In this document: piece after piece, positions 37,701 through 52,700 of the stretch
Position numbering within the stretch: the first letter of the stretch is position 1
Layout: each line of letters opens with the position of its first letter
NCBI GenBank assembly: GCA_914767715.1
Contig: OU612074.1
Location: 2,435,501 to 2,499,500 of the forward strand
Reading direction: 5' to 3'
DNA length: 64,000 nucleotides
Source of the DNA: Membranipora membranacea
Lineage: Eukaryota > Bryozoa > Gymnolaemata > Cheilostomatida > Membraniporidae
Position numbers and translations under genes: made by a program
The notes under the pieces: model-generated
Seen by the model: the letters and a program-made list of their open reading frames with translations, nothing else
Told to the model about the DNA's origin: nothing
Databases searched by the model: none

Positions 37701-40700
37701 GTTGGTAAAAATGGAAAGGAATGTTAACAAACATCCAGCAAAAAATAAGACTATGCCAATGAACTGAAAAGCGTTCCAGTAGCCTTCAAGTTAATTTTTT
37801 ATAGTATATTGGTAAAACATCTGATTTGTTGCAATTTTGCGGTTTTGGTTATCTTATGAAAATCTGTGTCCCTTGTTAATGATAAGTCGTGATATAAGGA
37901 AGGGATATATTATCAAACTGAAAAACAATATATTATATTTGTAATAATATTTGAAATATAATTGTTTTTCAGTTTGATAATAAAGCCATCTGCTGTGCAT
38001 GTCTCCTTTCCCTGCAAATGTTTTATACCAGTATTTTTGGTTTAGAGTTCGAAATAATATTTCGAACTCTTAACCTAAAATACCGGTATAAAACATTTGC
38101 AGGGAAAGGAGACATGCACAGCAGATGGCTTCATTCAACAACGTGAACACTAGGCCCCTTGTAACAAATTTTCCTTACCCTTACAATAATGTGTCATGTT
38201 CTCCATATTTTATACTTTTAGTCCAATAGACTGTGACCTAAAGGTTCGCCAACCTATTGATGAACAGAATGAGGAAAAAGAACTGGTGAAGGACAAAAGC
38301 AAGTATGTTCAATACAATTAATATTTTGTAGACCAACATAAATTCAGAGCTCTAAGCTACACAGTTATACAGAGTGATATACCCTAAACAATGCGACCAA
38401 AGACAATATTTAAATAGTAGTTGATTCATTCTTCTGAGTTCAGAAATAACAGATCACACGAACAAGTTGTAAAAAGGGTTCATAAAAGATTATCAATCAG
38501 GACCACCTAGTTTGATCGCGGTTTTTATTGTTTCAGGCATCAATTTTCTACCGCTGGTCAACTTCCACAGCAATATGATGACGAGGATGTTCCCAAACCT
38601 GATTTAGATGTTGAAAGGGAAGGTGAAGTCAAAGTCGAAGAGAATTTGCATCTGAACACTAGCAGGTATACAATGAATTTTGAATATTTCCTGTTGCCAA
38701 AAGCAACAACAATATGATAGAATAATTCTTATTGTATTATTTGGCAAATATTAAAACTATACAGGGAAGCAATAGACAGTTTTCTGAGCTCTTATTTATG
38801 CCTCAATTCGGAGTTGTCCTCTCTCCAGTTTGGTACTTTTAACCCACGCCGCATAGGAAAAACCTGCTGAAAGAGGGTTATCTTGAAAACCGCTCATGTT
38901 AGGATAAACATGATATTTGATTCAGAGTCTGCACCATCGAAAAACCTGTGGGACAGGGTTTCCAAATCATTGGAGGCTAGAATGCTGATAAATCTTAATA
39001 TTAGTGACGAAACTCGTGGAAAATTCTGCCAAATTGTCCGCAAAACAGGCAGAAAATGCTATAATTGACTATCCAAATACTAAAATTATTTTCCAAACTA
39101 TGTCCATACGAGTTTTCAATATTGCAGATTCTGAAACGAAAATAAATTTTATCCTATTATAAGCGGTTTTCAAGATAACCCTCTTTTCAGCACGTTTTTC
39201 CTATGCGGCGTGGGTTAAAGTACCAAACTGGAGAGAGGACAACTCCGAATTGAGGCCTTAATCAGAGCTAAGAAAGCTGTCTATTGTGTAACATGAGGTG
39301 CATACAAATCTTCTCATGTCTTCAACAGATCTGACTGATTGCATATGCAGTAAATGATGCTAATTTTGTCTGCATAATTGATTACAGTTACATTACTCAA
39401 AACAGAGGTAATCCTATTTGATAAATAGAAAACAAAAGGGGGATAAGCAACAACCCTGGGGAGTACCAGTGCTAGTCATGATTGGTTTGGAGGTTATGCC
39501 ATCAGCTATTGTACTTTGAGTACGCTTGGTTAGAAAACTGTATACCCATTCAGTTACATTAGAGTCAAGATGAGATAGATCTGAGATTAAATCTGGTACA
39601 TGACGTATTGTGTTGAATGCCGACAGAAGTCAAGGAACAGACATCTGGCATAGCTGGAGTCTTTATGATCAATGAAATTGGTGACAGTTGTAGTGAGGCA
39701 TAGGGGTGCATCCTCAGTTGATCGATTAGCACCAGAAGCAAACTAAAGTTTATCATATATCTATATGTGATGTTTTAATATTTGATAATCCTTTCCATCA
39801 ATTGGCATAGGCAACTATTGAGAGCTATGGGTCTATACTATTTGAGTTGATCAGAGTTCTCGACTTTTGGTCGGGGTTTGTTAATGGCTGATTTCCAGAA
39901 GGTAGGAGTTGATTTTGACTGGATTGAGAGATTGAATAATCCCGAAATCACAGGTGGATCTTTTTCTCACAACTTTTACAGTTAGTGATAGAATACAAAT
40001 CAATCAATCGAGCACTTTAGGTATAAGGCCATCTGGACAAGGACCTTTGCGAGAGTTTAGTCCTTTCAGTTGTTTCAACACAATCTCTTGCTTAATTTCC
40101 AAAAGAGAGGCAGTTGTAGCATTGTTGTTTCTTTCAGGTCTATCTGAGTGTGGCTTTTCCTATCTTGTGAAAAATGCGTTGAGGTCTTCTTGTGTGAAGA
40201 GGTTGGTTTGTAAGGTGTTGTGGTTTTGTAGGTAATCCACTAATATTTTTGATGTCACTTCAAGCTTTGGCAGGTTCTTTCGCTTTAGAGTACATTACCA
40301 ACTTACTACCCTTAAGGAAATAATACGAAAGTTCATAATGATGCATTGCTACCTCAATGATAATCAACCCTCTCAGGAAGTTGGCTCTACCAACCAAATA
40401 GTGACGATGTGTGATATTGCTACCTTTTTATTGAGTTATACGCGATTCTCATGTATTTTGCTAAGCAAGGCTTCTGATGAAGATGAGAGAATATAAGCAT
40501 CCCAAATAATGATTGAAGGTTCAAATCTTTGAATCTTTGTGGTGAAAAGAAGACAATTTTGTTGCAATGCCATCTTCCCGTGTAATAGCATCAATTGCCT
40601 TGTACCCTGGGGTTTTTTTTGTTTTAAAGCAGAGAGTTGATGGACCAACTGATGCTGCTGCCTGAGGATCCAGAATGTGAGCCCAATTCTGGTAAGATAT

Positions 40701-43700
40701 TCTGAGATTATGGTGTATAGTTTTGAAGCGCACATATCATAGAATTTTCTTAATTCAAACTCAGAAGTAATAAAGTCCCATAGGTAGGTTTGTCTGCAAA
40801 ATTATTGTTGTTCTTATGTTTGATTAATGAGCACAAACCATATTCCATAATGATCAAAGACTGCAAGCCAAACTACTATCAGTCAATGACACTTTAATCA
40901 ATGACATGACACTCCCGCTGTTCCCTGTCCACAGCAATTCAAGCGTGAAAACGAGTGTTTGTCATTTTAGGATGCTGTGCTCGCTTGCTCTGTTTATATA
41001 TGATTACAATGTAGAAATGATTTCTTTCTGCAGACATAGCCTTACTTATTTCAGATTTGCCTGAGAATGGTTCATGCAATTCTCTTGATTTTTTTTACAT
41101 GTGTTACCAGAACATATGGGCCACAGTCTAGGCATTTATTCATGTAGTCAGTCAATGGATTTTGCAGATATATTTGATTTAGTGGCTAACATTCCTTTGT
41201 GAGATGAGTAAGACAAGGTACACACAATACTAGATAGCCCTTACATCAAGCAAAGTTTCCTATGACCAACAGTCATTTTAAGCTGACCAAAGGAAGGTGT
41301 CAGATTTATGAAATTTGTCAATCACAAGCTGAAAACTAGATAAAAACAGCCCAAAAACAGCCTTCTTTTCTCCCTCCCCCTCCCCCTCCAACATAATTTT
41401 TTTGTGAACCATGAAAATAATCATTATTACCAATCACCTCAATCAAGATGTTTACTTAAGAACATTTGCTCCAATTTAAGAGGTAAATGTGGCTAAAGAA
41501 ACGGCCCAAAAAGTGTCCAGTTCATAGCGCCATATGGACATGTCTCTTCTATACATATGCTAAGCAAAAATTACCCAACCATCAGCATGAATGATGGGGC
41601 CTTTATTTTAGATTGAGCTTAGCGTTATAACATGAAAACTCAGGTCCATACTCTAGTACTCAACTACATCAGTGTAACTCCACCCATAATCTCAGCTATC
41701 ATATAGTTAACCTACCAGGCGTTTAGTCGCTGGCAAAATAGTAAGTGGTAAGATCACCACAGTTGCATTTATATCACCTTCCCTTGGTAGTCAAACTATT
41801 GTTAGTCATGTTTCCCCTCAAACGCTATGATAAGGCCAATGTCACTTAGTTGATCCTACAGTGTACTTTATAGTTTTTTACCAAATCTTGCAATAAGATC
41901 CTACGATATCCTCTCGAGTAAGATCCATACTAACTCGATACTCAAAAATTTGAATTCATTTTCAAAGAAACTGATCTGTGCATTGACATAGACTGCACTT
42001 ATTCAGTAATATTGATAGTCCATGTTTAGATGTGCTGAGCAACTGTGGTGCACAAATGGACAAGATCTGATGCCACAAAACAGAAAGCTTCTCCAAGTCA
42101 CCCACTGCTAACACATTTCAATACTACTCTCTAGGAGGCCTTCAAATTCATTTGGATTTTTTATCACCCTGAAGACTGAAATAACTAGATATCTACTTTA
42201 AGACATGCAAATACTAGTTTTTGATGTAAAGAGAACTGTTTATCTGAGTAAGTCTTGTGTGTCAAAACATCTTAAAGTTTGTAAACATTGCTAAAAAAAA
42301 TCCTCAAAACTCAAAATCACTTGTTAGTAATCATCACATGATTTTGATTTTTACATCATTGAGATGTCTGAAATGTCTAGATCTAAAATATTTTTATTTG
42401 AAGTTTCAGTGAAATTTGGAAATACATAATTTTCATGAAAAACAAACAGGCTACCTGTGTAAATTTTGAATTTCCTATTGAAATTCTATTGAAAGCCACT
42501 AATCATAAAGCTCATAATTGAAGCGTAACACTCGTTTTCATGCGGCCGCTTGCCTATTCAACTGAAGACCACAGTTTGATAGGAGTGTCATATCTTAGTA
42601 TTTATAATCTTTGCTTTAATCATCAAAGGATAGAATTTTATGAATGAGGAGCTCTTTCAACATTTTACATTAATTATTGTGAGCGCAGTGGTATAGCATT
42701 GCATTGAAATAACTGACTCACGATGGAATAAGGTGAATACTGTAAATTGTGATATTTTGGTTCCCATACATGATAGGCCTCCTGTAGTTATCTGGCCTGA
42801 AGTCTTCAGACAGCTAATAACTTTGTGGCGGGATGATTATGATCATCCAATATGGCTGGTCTTTGAGTATTTTTCATCCAACTATAATCTCAGAATCTAT
42901 CACTACCAACTATAAGGCTTAGGGTCAAATTAGGCACAGATGTTCCAAATTTTTTCAAGTGAGTACTTGTAATGTATACAATGAAAAACAGTTAGGCTGT
43001 GACTCATGTCATCTAGAGGTTTTGAAACAGTGTTATTGAAAAATCTTCCAGGACTTTGAATGTTACAACAATTGTATGAGGTTGCAACATTTATAAAAAT
43101 GTATAAAACCTAAACTGTGGCATTTTAATATTTTGGATGTCAGTTTGTGCAACACGATGAATCTATTATTTCATGTCTTGTAGTTGGGCTCATCAGGCTC
43201 AAAGGAAACTCGTTAAATTCTGATAGTTTCTAATTGATTTACATATGTGAGTTATCACACATAACATCTATTGTGCAATTTGGGAAAATTTAATTTATTC
43301 AAATTCTCTTTGTTTATCAAGAAATAAGAATCCCAACAGAAAATACATCAATACATGATGTCAAGTATGTCACAAGCAGTGAGGAGGAGGATGAAATGGA
43401 TGAGGAAGATAGGCTTTATGAAAGAATAGAAAGGTAAAGATTATTGTTACTGTTGTTAAAAACTTAATAGAGTCACTGCGTTTACAACACCTAACCATAA
43501 AAGTAAGTGTGATATATCGCCTTTTCAGTTTCTCAGGAACTGCTTGTCCCATCTCAAAAATTCTTCCGCTGACACGTTGCTAGTAGTCTGACTTATTTTT
43601 TAATATCTCAAATATTTTTTTTTAAACCGCATGTTTATAACTTGATTAATTGTACATTAACTAAAATACATTGAAAACATATAGGCAGCAATGGGCAAAA

Positions 43701-46700
43701 TGATGCAGTAAATTACGTTATGCAAAAATGTGATGAAAATATGTGCAGTATTACATGCAAAGCACATTGTGTACAACAATGGATCACCTTTTTTGGGTGA
43801 TTGTTTGGCATCGCGAGAGAAATGTTTATGCTCATAACTTCTCTACTATTGAGTTTATAATCAAACTCCACGATCAAACCCTCGGAAATACTCTCTAGTG
43901 TAATGTAAGCTGGTGTGTATGACATGTTGTTTAACCTGTTTTCAGTTTTTTGGCTGGATAGGAGTGCATGTTTTGGACCAATTAAAGCTAGTTTAGACAC
44001 AAAAATCCAAATATTTCAAGATGTAAAGCCATAATCAATAATTGTTTCGATCAAAATCTAGACAATCTCCTGCTGTTCATCATGCTGACAACAAATTTTT
44101 ACTGACATATTTCTGATTTTTTTCTCCAAAATTTGGGTTATTATTTGTTACAGCTGTGACAACCAGGATCTGTAATCTGGTAAGATTATTGATGGAAGTG
44201 ACAGTGCAAGACCAAAATGGTATACTAAATTGGAAATTTTAGTTTCCGCATTATTGGGGTCACTTGTATAATGAGGGGTCAGAAATGGCTCTTTTACTAT
44301 TGCAAAAATCAAGTTTAAGTCTCGAAGACAGGAGGCCTAAAAATATGAAGTTTCACTAAAATGTCACTCCTCTAGTTAGTGCAATGCCTTCTCTATATGG
44401 TGAAAGGAAAAACTAAACAAATACCTCAATAGCAAGGCACAGAGGGCTCAATTCAAAAAGGGCACTTTTTGCCCCAAAATGAACTTTCAGTGGTCACTGC
44501 GACTCAGCTTCAAATTTTCAGGAGGTTTCAACTGTGAAAATAACTATTAGACATGATCCCCAATAAAAATTATTAAAAAGTTTTAAAAAGCGATATATCA
44601 CATTAAACATTATTTTCCAATGTTAGTTTTTGCAACTCACTAGAAACAATGGGATACCATCTACATCATGAGGTTTTTGCTCTGCCAAGCATGTGCGAAA
44701 GAATATATTATGAATATGGCATAAACCACAAAAACCGCTAAAGTAACACTTTTGGTTGATGATTTAACTTCAAACTTACTGGTGTACTATTGTAAACTGT
44801 CCATGCGCAAAAAGAACCACGGGACACTTAATAATATTGTCAACTGTCCCTGGGACACTTTACAATAGTGACTGGCTCATTTTAAACTGTCCCCCTTATT
44901 ATACATAAAGATGGGTAATATCAAAGTTTCTATAAAATTATGTTTTTGTGACTTGCTTGCGTCAACTGATATTTAGTGCAAAAAACAAAAAACTAACTCT
45001 ACAGCACGCGATGGGAAATTGTACTATTTGGTTGACATGTTTAACCTTCTGCATCATACAGGGCTTAAAATTCCTCTGCAAGACTGGTCAAGTAAAGTTA
45101 AGCTCAAATAAATGACTAAAATATGAGACTTCAATCCATACTTGCCAAGTAATCTAAATTCAAAATAGGGAGATTCCATTTTACGGCGATACTGCACCAC
45201 AACGTGGTGCTTCGAGGGTGCGAGCCCCGTCTGCAAAAGCTCTGAGAGCGTTTCCAGCCACTAGGAAGGGCTAAAAAGGTATATTTGACCCCAAATAATT
45301 TCATGTTTGTACTAGTACTAAAATATCAAACTGAGGTGAAATACACTCTTTAAACAATTACAATCAATCCATGGGCCACTGGGACTCTTACATACATGCC
45401 TTTACATTGTCAATGTCCAGCATCAAACACCCCATTGGCAAAGTAGAGGCATGTAAGTCCCAGGGACCCTTGCCTGTCAAGACAGGCTACAAGTGCCCAT
45501 GCATCATCAAGATCTGAAAATGTGCTCAGTCACAGACAGTGAGAATCCAGATAAGGTACTATATTCCTGTTTGACTAACATTAAATATGTTTCAAAGTCT
45601 TTGGTCCAAGCTTTGTTAAATTGTAGTGGACCTACCTTTGGAATTGTTAGGTCACTATTTCCCTTCACTTAAATTTAACTAGAGTAGACAGTACAAAATT
45701 AATACTAAAAAATGTGTGATCTGAAAGGAAATGAAAACTAAATGTATGCACTTGACTAGCTACTTTATATTGTGACCAATGACAGTCAGTGTTGTGAGTT
45801 ATGAGAGGATGCTATTGGTCATTTATAATAATAGGCTGAATCTTAACCAAACAGGTAAATTTGTTAGGATTTTTTAATTTGATAATTCCTTTCAACTTTG
45901 TGTGCAAAGACCTTAACAGTAACTAGTCAACAACAACAACATGCGCTTGGATAACTATCAATAAATTGCGATTGGGCTGTTTTCTCTAAAATCTGGAGGA
46001 AATAGTGAGATTTACAAAAAGTGGGAGGTGGGTGTAAAAATCTGGAGGGTCACGCCTAAATCGGGAGACTTGGCAAGTATGCTTCAATCTCAGAATTCAC
46101 ACATCGGATTTGTTGCAATTTTGCGGTTTTGGTTATCCAATGAAAGTCTGTGGAGTGTGTTAATGAAAAGACATCATATAAGGAGGGGGTATATAACTGC
46201 AAAATAAATACATTTCAAATATTTCGAACTCTAAACCTAAAGTACTGATAAAAAATATTTGCAGGTTAAAGGAGACATGCACAGCAGATGGCGTGGTTTA
46301 TCAATGTGAACCCTAGGCCCCATGGAACAAATTTTCCTTACCCTGACAATATGTGTCACGTTCTCTCCATATTTTATACTTTTAGTCCAAAAGACTGTGA
46401 CCATCCACAATTGGTTCGCCAATCTATCGATGCCGAGGATGACGAGGATGACGAGGATGACGAGGATGACGAGGATGACGAGGATGACGAGGATGACAAG
46501 GATGACAAGGATGACAAGGATGAGGAAACAGAACTAGCGAAGCTTCATGAGGACAAAAGCAAGTAGGTTCATCACAATCAATAATTGGTAAAAGAAAATC
46601 AATTCAGAGCAAAAGGCTGATACTGTTCAACAAACTTCAAAAGATTAGACATGGGTATTAGGTGGAAGCAAGCCATTGTATCAACCTAAGCTATCAATAA

Positions 46701-49700
46701 AGTCACCTCTCATATTGCCTCCAATCTTGTCCCTCAATTCAATCTATCAGTCGATTTTGATACAGCAGACACAGCTTCTGAATCGTCTGTCAGAAAGAAG
46801 TTCAGCTGATATCATATCATAAAAGTTTGTTCAGATGGTCAAAAGAACAGCTTGCATTTTTTTAGAATTCAATTCAATTTGATGAGAATGTTTTACAGCT
46901 ATAAACCACAACAACAGCATCAATCAATATTTGACAAGAAATTATGCCATAAAAAGAGATTTAAAATAAAACCGGTTATATTTTTAAAAAGTGTGAAAGA
47001 GAGATGAATAACAGGTTTTGATCAGATAATGTCATGAGGGAATCGATTCCTTGACTTGCCGTAATTTTTTTCAGTCAAAGCTCTTATAGACATTTGCATG
47101 TTTTGGGTGAAACGGGTATGGCTTGAGTTGTTGATCTCTAGTGACTATTAATTAAATCAATTTTTTTCTCTCAGAAACAATGTTTGTTTAGTAAAATAAC
47201 AAAGACCACTGCAAATGTTGGCAAACTTTGTCAGCATCACTCTTGTTGAAATTGACTTTATATGTGATGAAACTTTGATTTAGACGGTAACTCATGGCAG
47301 CAAATTAGTGAACATCCAAAAGCTATAAATTTTCCTACCCCAATAATTCAGCTAAAGTATTTTAATAGTACTTGGTCCATCCTTTAGAATAACAGGATAA
47401 CAGAACACTGCACAAACAAGTTGAAAGACGGGTTCATAAAAGATTATCCATCAGGATCACTCCTTGTTGTTTTAGGTATCAACTCATACCTGCCGAGTCT
47501 CCTAATTTAGGCGTGACCCTCGAGATCCTTACACCCACCTCCCACTTTTTGTTATATCACTATTTCCTGCAGATTAAAGAGAAAACAGTCCAATGGCAAT
47601 TTTTTGGTAATTATTCAAGCACTTGTTGTTGACTGTTACTGGTAAGGTTTTTGCACACAAAAGTTAAAGGAATTGTACAATTCAACAATCCTAACAAATT
47701 TACGTGTTGTGTTAAAATTCAGTCTTTTATTGTCAATGGCCTATAGCATCCACTCCCAATATTGACCGTCATTAGTCACAATATACAGTAGCTTGTCAAG
47801 TGCATACATTTAGTCTTCATTGCCGTTCATATCACACATTTTTTAGTTTTAAATTTTGTTCTGCTTATAGTCTAGTTAAATTTAAGTGTAGTAAAATAGA
47901 ATATTATTGCTTACTATGAAACACTTCATCATTTTACTGAGACAATGTTTACAGCAGACAACCAATTTTCCACAGCCTGACAACATGTGTTACGCTCTCC
48001 ATATCTTTTTCTTTTAGACCACTTTGTACCACTGGTACACAAACGACACACAGTGATCTCGAATGGATGGGAAGCAACAACAAAGTGGAAGGGAAATCAT
48101 ATCAAAGGACAAGCAGGTAGGTTGATGCACAATGTATTTTGGGTTTCTCCTGTTTTTTTGTTTCCAGTAATTTTGAAATTTCATAATGGAATTAGACAGG
48201 GTGGATTATGCTTGCTTCAACTGATATTTAGGGCAAAAACAAATAATTCTACAGCACAAGATGGAAAATTGTACTTTTTGGTCGACATGTTCAACCTTCG
48301 GCTTCATATAGGGCTTAGAAGACCTCTACAAGACTGGATAAGTAAAGTTAAGCTAAATAAAATGACTAAAATATATGAGACTTCAATCTTCGATCAATTT
48401 TGCGGTTTTGGTTATCTAATGAAAGTCTGTGGCATGTGTTAATGAAAGGACATGATATAAGGGGGGATTTATTATCAAACTGCAAAATAATTACATTTCA
48501 AATATTTCGAACTCTAGACCTAAAATAAAAATATCTGCAGGGAAAGGAGACATGCACAGCAGATGGCGTCGTTAATCAACGTGAACACTAGGCCTAATTG
48601 AACAAATTTTCCATATTTTATACTTTTAGTTCAGTAGACTGTGACCAAGAGGTTCGCCAACCTGATGGCGAAGGTGAGCAGAATGAGGAGAAAGAATTGG
48701 TGAGGCTTCTTGAGGGCAAAAACACGTAGGTTCATCACAATTAATATTTAGTATACAAAATTGAATTCAGAGCAAAAGACTGATACCGTTCAACAAACTT
48801 CAAAAGATGAGACAAGGGTATTAGATGGAAGAAAGCCATTGTATCAACCTGAGCTAAATATAGTCACCTCTCATATTGCCTCCCGAATTGTCTCTTAATT
48901 CAACCCTTCAGTCGGTTTTCATCCGATTCATCCAATGGTCTGATCGCGTCTGAGCTTGGGCTCGTTAATTGGCGATATTTAATGTTTACTTGATTGACTG
49001 TAGCACAGTTAATTGGAAATATGTCAGTAATGATCAGAAAGTCCATTATTTAGTTGTTATCATTATTAATGGGGGTTTCATGTTCAAACAGCATTGAAGA
49101 ATAAGTCCTTAGGACTTGTACCCAGAAAACAGAAAAATTGATAAAAATATGGCGTAGAATTAAAAAGATATGTAACTAAATATCAAGAACAATGACAGGT
49201 AAAATTACAAAGTACACGCAGGCATTAATTAGCAGTAAAATATTACACAAGTTAATACACAATAGCTAGGTAAAGAAAAGTTAGAACAATGTAGCAGTAG
49301 GCTAAAATGAAATGATAAGAACTGACTAATTAATAGAGAAGTTTGAGGACGTGGCTATGAGTGGCATTTTCGAATGTAGCAAGGGATTGACTCAGCTTAA
49401 CATGATTGGGTAATTCGTTAAACTTCTGAGCACCGAAATTAGCTAAAGCAAATCGAAAATTATCCTTGAATAGTCTAAACACAGAACTTTTAGCAAGCCG
49501 AGTTTCACTAGTTAATCTCTCCGGGAGCAAATTGGTATCAATTATTGGGACTAAACTATTAACAATTTTATAAAACTTCAGCAGATACAAATATTCGAAA
49601 CACAAAGTTAAACAGGGATGTTGTAGGTCTTTCGAGTATTATCTTTAGAACTGTTAGAGTCTATAATTTTCAAACATCTATTCTCAATTTTTGAAAATTC

Positions 49701-52700
49701 TTTTTTGACATAGTCGTTTGTGGTAAATAAAACAGGAGAGCTGTATTCCAGATTAGAACGTATAAGTCCAATGTACCAAAGCTTAGCTAATTCAGGTGTC
49801 AGGAATTTTCTATTACGTTGAAAGTTGGTGACTATTGGATAAAGTTTTTGTTTAATTTTACTGGTATGAGATTTAAAATTTAATTTGTTATCAAGAATCA
49901 CACCTAAGTACTTAATTTTGTCTGATTGTTTGAAAATGAGATTGTTAAATTTAAGTTCCGGAGGTTTGATGTTACATTTATTGGAACGGTCATGACATCT
50001 GTTTTACCGCTGTTTAGAACAAGGCAACTTTCACTGTACCAACTGGATGCTTGATGGATGCTTTTTTCCATAAGTTTTGTGGACATGTCTGGGTTTTCCC
50101 CACTGGTGTCTAGTAGGCAGTCATCAGCATATAGATAACAATTTTTTAGCTCCATCAGATCGTTAATAAACATGATAAACAGGAGGGTTCCAAGTACAGA
50201 CTCCTGTGGCACACCATTTATAACTCGACTGCATTCAGATACACAACCGTTAACTTTCATGGCCTACTCTCGACTTGAAAGATAATTTTTAATTAAATTT
50301 GACGCATTAGAGTGGAAATTGAAATTGGTTAACAGTTTACTGGCAAGGATCATATGGTTTACGCAATCAAAAGCTTTACGGATATCAAGTTCAGATACTG
50401 TGGCAAATTTTGCAGCAGGGAACGAAGTTTGTTGACTAGTTGAGTTAAAATTTGATCAGTGGATGTTCCATTTCTGAAACCAAATTGGCGCAAGGCTATT
50501 AGATCATTACTTTCCAGGTAATCATGAATTTGGTATTTTATTATATTTTCTAGGACTTTACTTAATATTGGCAATAGCGAAATTGGTCTATAATTATTTG
50601 GCAAACTAATGCTATCTACATGACTAGAAAAATTGAGGTGATTGTCAATATGAACTCCTAAAAACTTGACTAAAACAGAAGGTGCAATATGAATATCATC
50701 ATTTAAAGCTACAGGCTCGTCATATGTATGCTGGTGATTTATCAAAATATTTACTATCTCTGTTTTTCGGCATTTAGATTCATGTGGGTTTTTTCAAACC
50801 CCATTTGTTTAATGTTTCCGTAATCCTTCATCTTTTGAATAACAATACTAGGCTGTAGCTTATCAAATGCCTTTGAAAAATCTAAACAGGCCAGTTGTAC
50901 ATAATTGTGCTCGGGGAATCTAGGTCAGCTGTTAAATCATCCAGTAGCTGTAAAATAGCATCAGTGGTACCTAGCTTTGGCCTGTAAGCGTACTGTGTGG
51001 GCAAAATAACAGTTTGTATGCTTCTTTTGAGTTTGTTAACAATGACCTGCTCACATAGTTTACCTAAGTGAAAAAGTAAAGACACAGGCCTGAAATCTTT
51101 GCACAATTTGGGAGTAGGTACCTTAGGTATGGGAGTTATCTGTGCATGTTTCCAGTGATCAGGATACTGGCCAGATGTTAGCATACAGTTTATGATGTCA
51201 TGTAAGGGTATGCGGATATCCTCTTTCCCTTCTTTCGATAGCCATGTTGGGAAATCTTCGCCACTGGTTTCCTTGCTGGTGTCAAGCTGGTTTATCTGAT
51301 GTTTCACCTTCCCAATGCTGAGTGGATCTAGGTCTAACTGCTGCTCAGGTCTGGAACTGCTGCTCAGGTCTGGAACTGCTGCTCTCCAACTGTACTGCCT
51401 CTCCGCCAACACTTTGTAGTGATCATTTAGTTTGGTATTCAGCTGATGGTTATTGAGTCATTCGCCGTCAATCACTGCATATTCTGGTATGCATTTCCTG
51501 TTTTTACTATTGGTAATTAGTTTGATGGTATCCCACCACTCCTTGCTGTGACCTTGTCATTGATGTTTGTGGCATTCAGGACATTGTCCCAGTTAGCAGT
51601 TGCTAGATCTGCCAGCAGATCGGCCTTGTGCTGAGGGGTGACAAATCTCCGCTGTAATTTGGTGTATTTGCTCTTCTAACACTGTTGACCCACAATGAGA
51701 ATACAACAATGATCATTATTGCTTATCGGTGGTAGTTTCAGTGCTTCATTGTATTCAGCAACATCTGACAAAATTAGATCAAGTTTGGCGTTTTCTCTTG
51801 TGTGAAATTGGACAAGGTCTCTCAGTCCAAATTGTTCACTGATATCAGCGACGGGCAGTCTGTTGAAATCTCCTGTTATGATGAAGTTAGCTGTTGGGTG
51901 CTTAGGGGTGAGTTTAGAAATTTTGTCTTCTAAATAATCTAAGGTTTTATTCTGGTCAGAGTTCGGGGGATGGTACAAGCAGCCTATAATCAGCGGTCTG
52001 AGTGTATTCACTTGCACTAGAATCCACGCAGCAGATACAGTGTTGGTGGTATACGTTGACAAAAGTGTGGTGTTTAATTTGGTTGCTGACAGAAAGCATA
52101 CTCCTCCACCAATGCTGTTCTTTCTATTTGAGAATTGGCTATCAAACCCATCAATTTTAATGATTTGCTGCTTATGAACATCCAGCCAAGTTTCTGTAAG
52201 ACATGATGTTTGGTTGGTGTATCTCGACGTAAGTTTCAAGCTCTGCTCATTGAATGTATATCAGTGGCTCTGCTCATTTCCAGGTGTTTAACGACCTACA
52301 ATTGGTGTAGAAAATTGTAGGTAGGAATGTAGGGCGAGCAGTGCTTTTGTGTGGAGGAATTGGCACTAGATTAGAAGGAATTCCATTTTTGTTGTTGACA
52401 CTAATTGTAATCCTCTGTTTGGTCTTTATGTGCCTTCCTGCTCTTGTGCCTCGCTTAGTACGCTTGTAGGCTAATTGTCTAATTAAAGGCTTAGCAAGGT
52501 CAGAAATAACTGATGATCCACGAGGTTAATACCTCTTATATCAATAGATTTAGACTTATATCATAAAACATCCTCTCTGCTGTAAGATATCCATTCTTGT
52601 AACATAAATAGTTGCGATCAGCACCTCGAATTTTCTATCTTCAAGTTTAAAGTCTGTACTTCTGCCGTAACTTATCAAAATTGGTTAAAATGACAGAGCT

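Larger units (their letters stand above)
36518..37736. repeat. Segmental duplication, copy B
   Basis: Counterpart of 1-1236. It lies inside the LRR-peptidase gene between linker exons V1 and V2 and contains linker exon 36985-37086. Because it sits among other copies of the same exon blocks, this is likely the original and 1-1236 the derived copy. Confidence 0.85.

Noticed and set aside
47987-48442. 151-codon plus-strand open frame
   Set aside because: It crosses the donor and acceptor of linker exon T2 in a different frame; homologous exons elsewhere are in the exon's frame.
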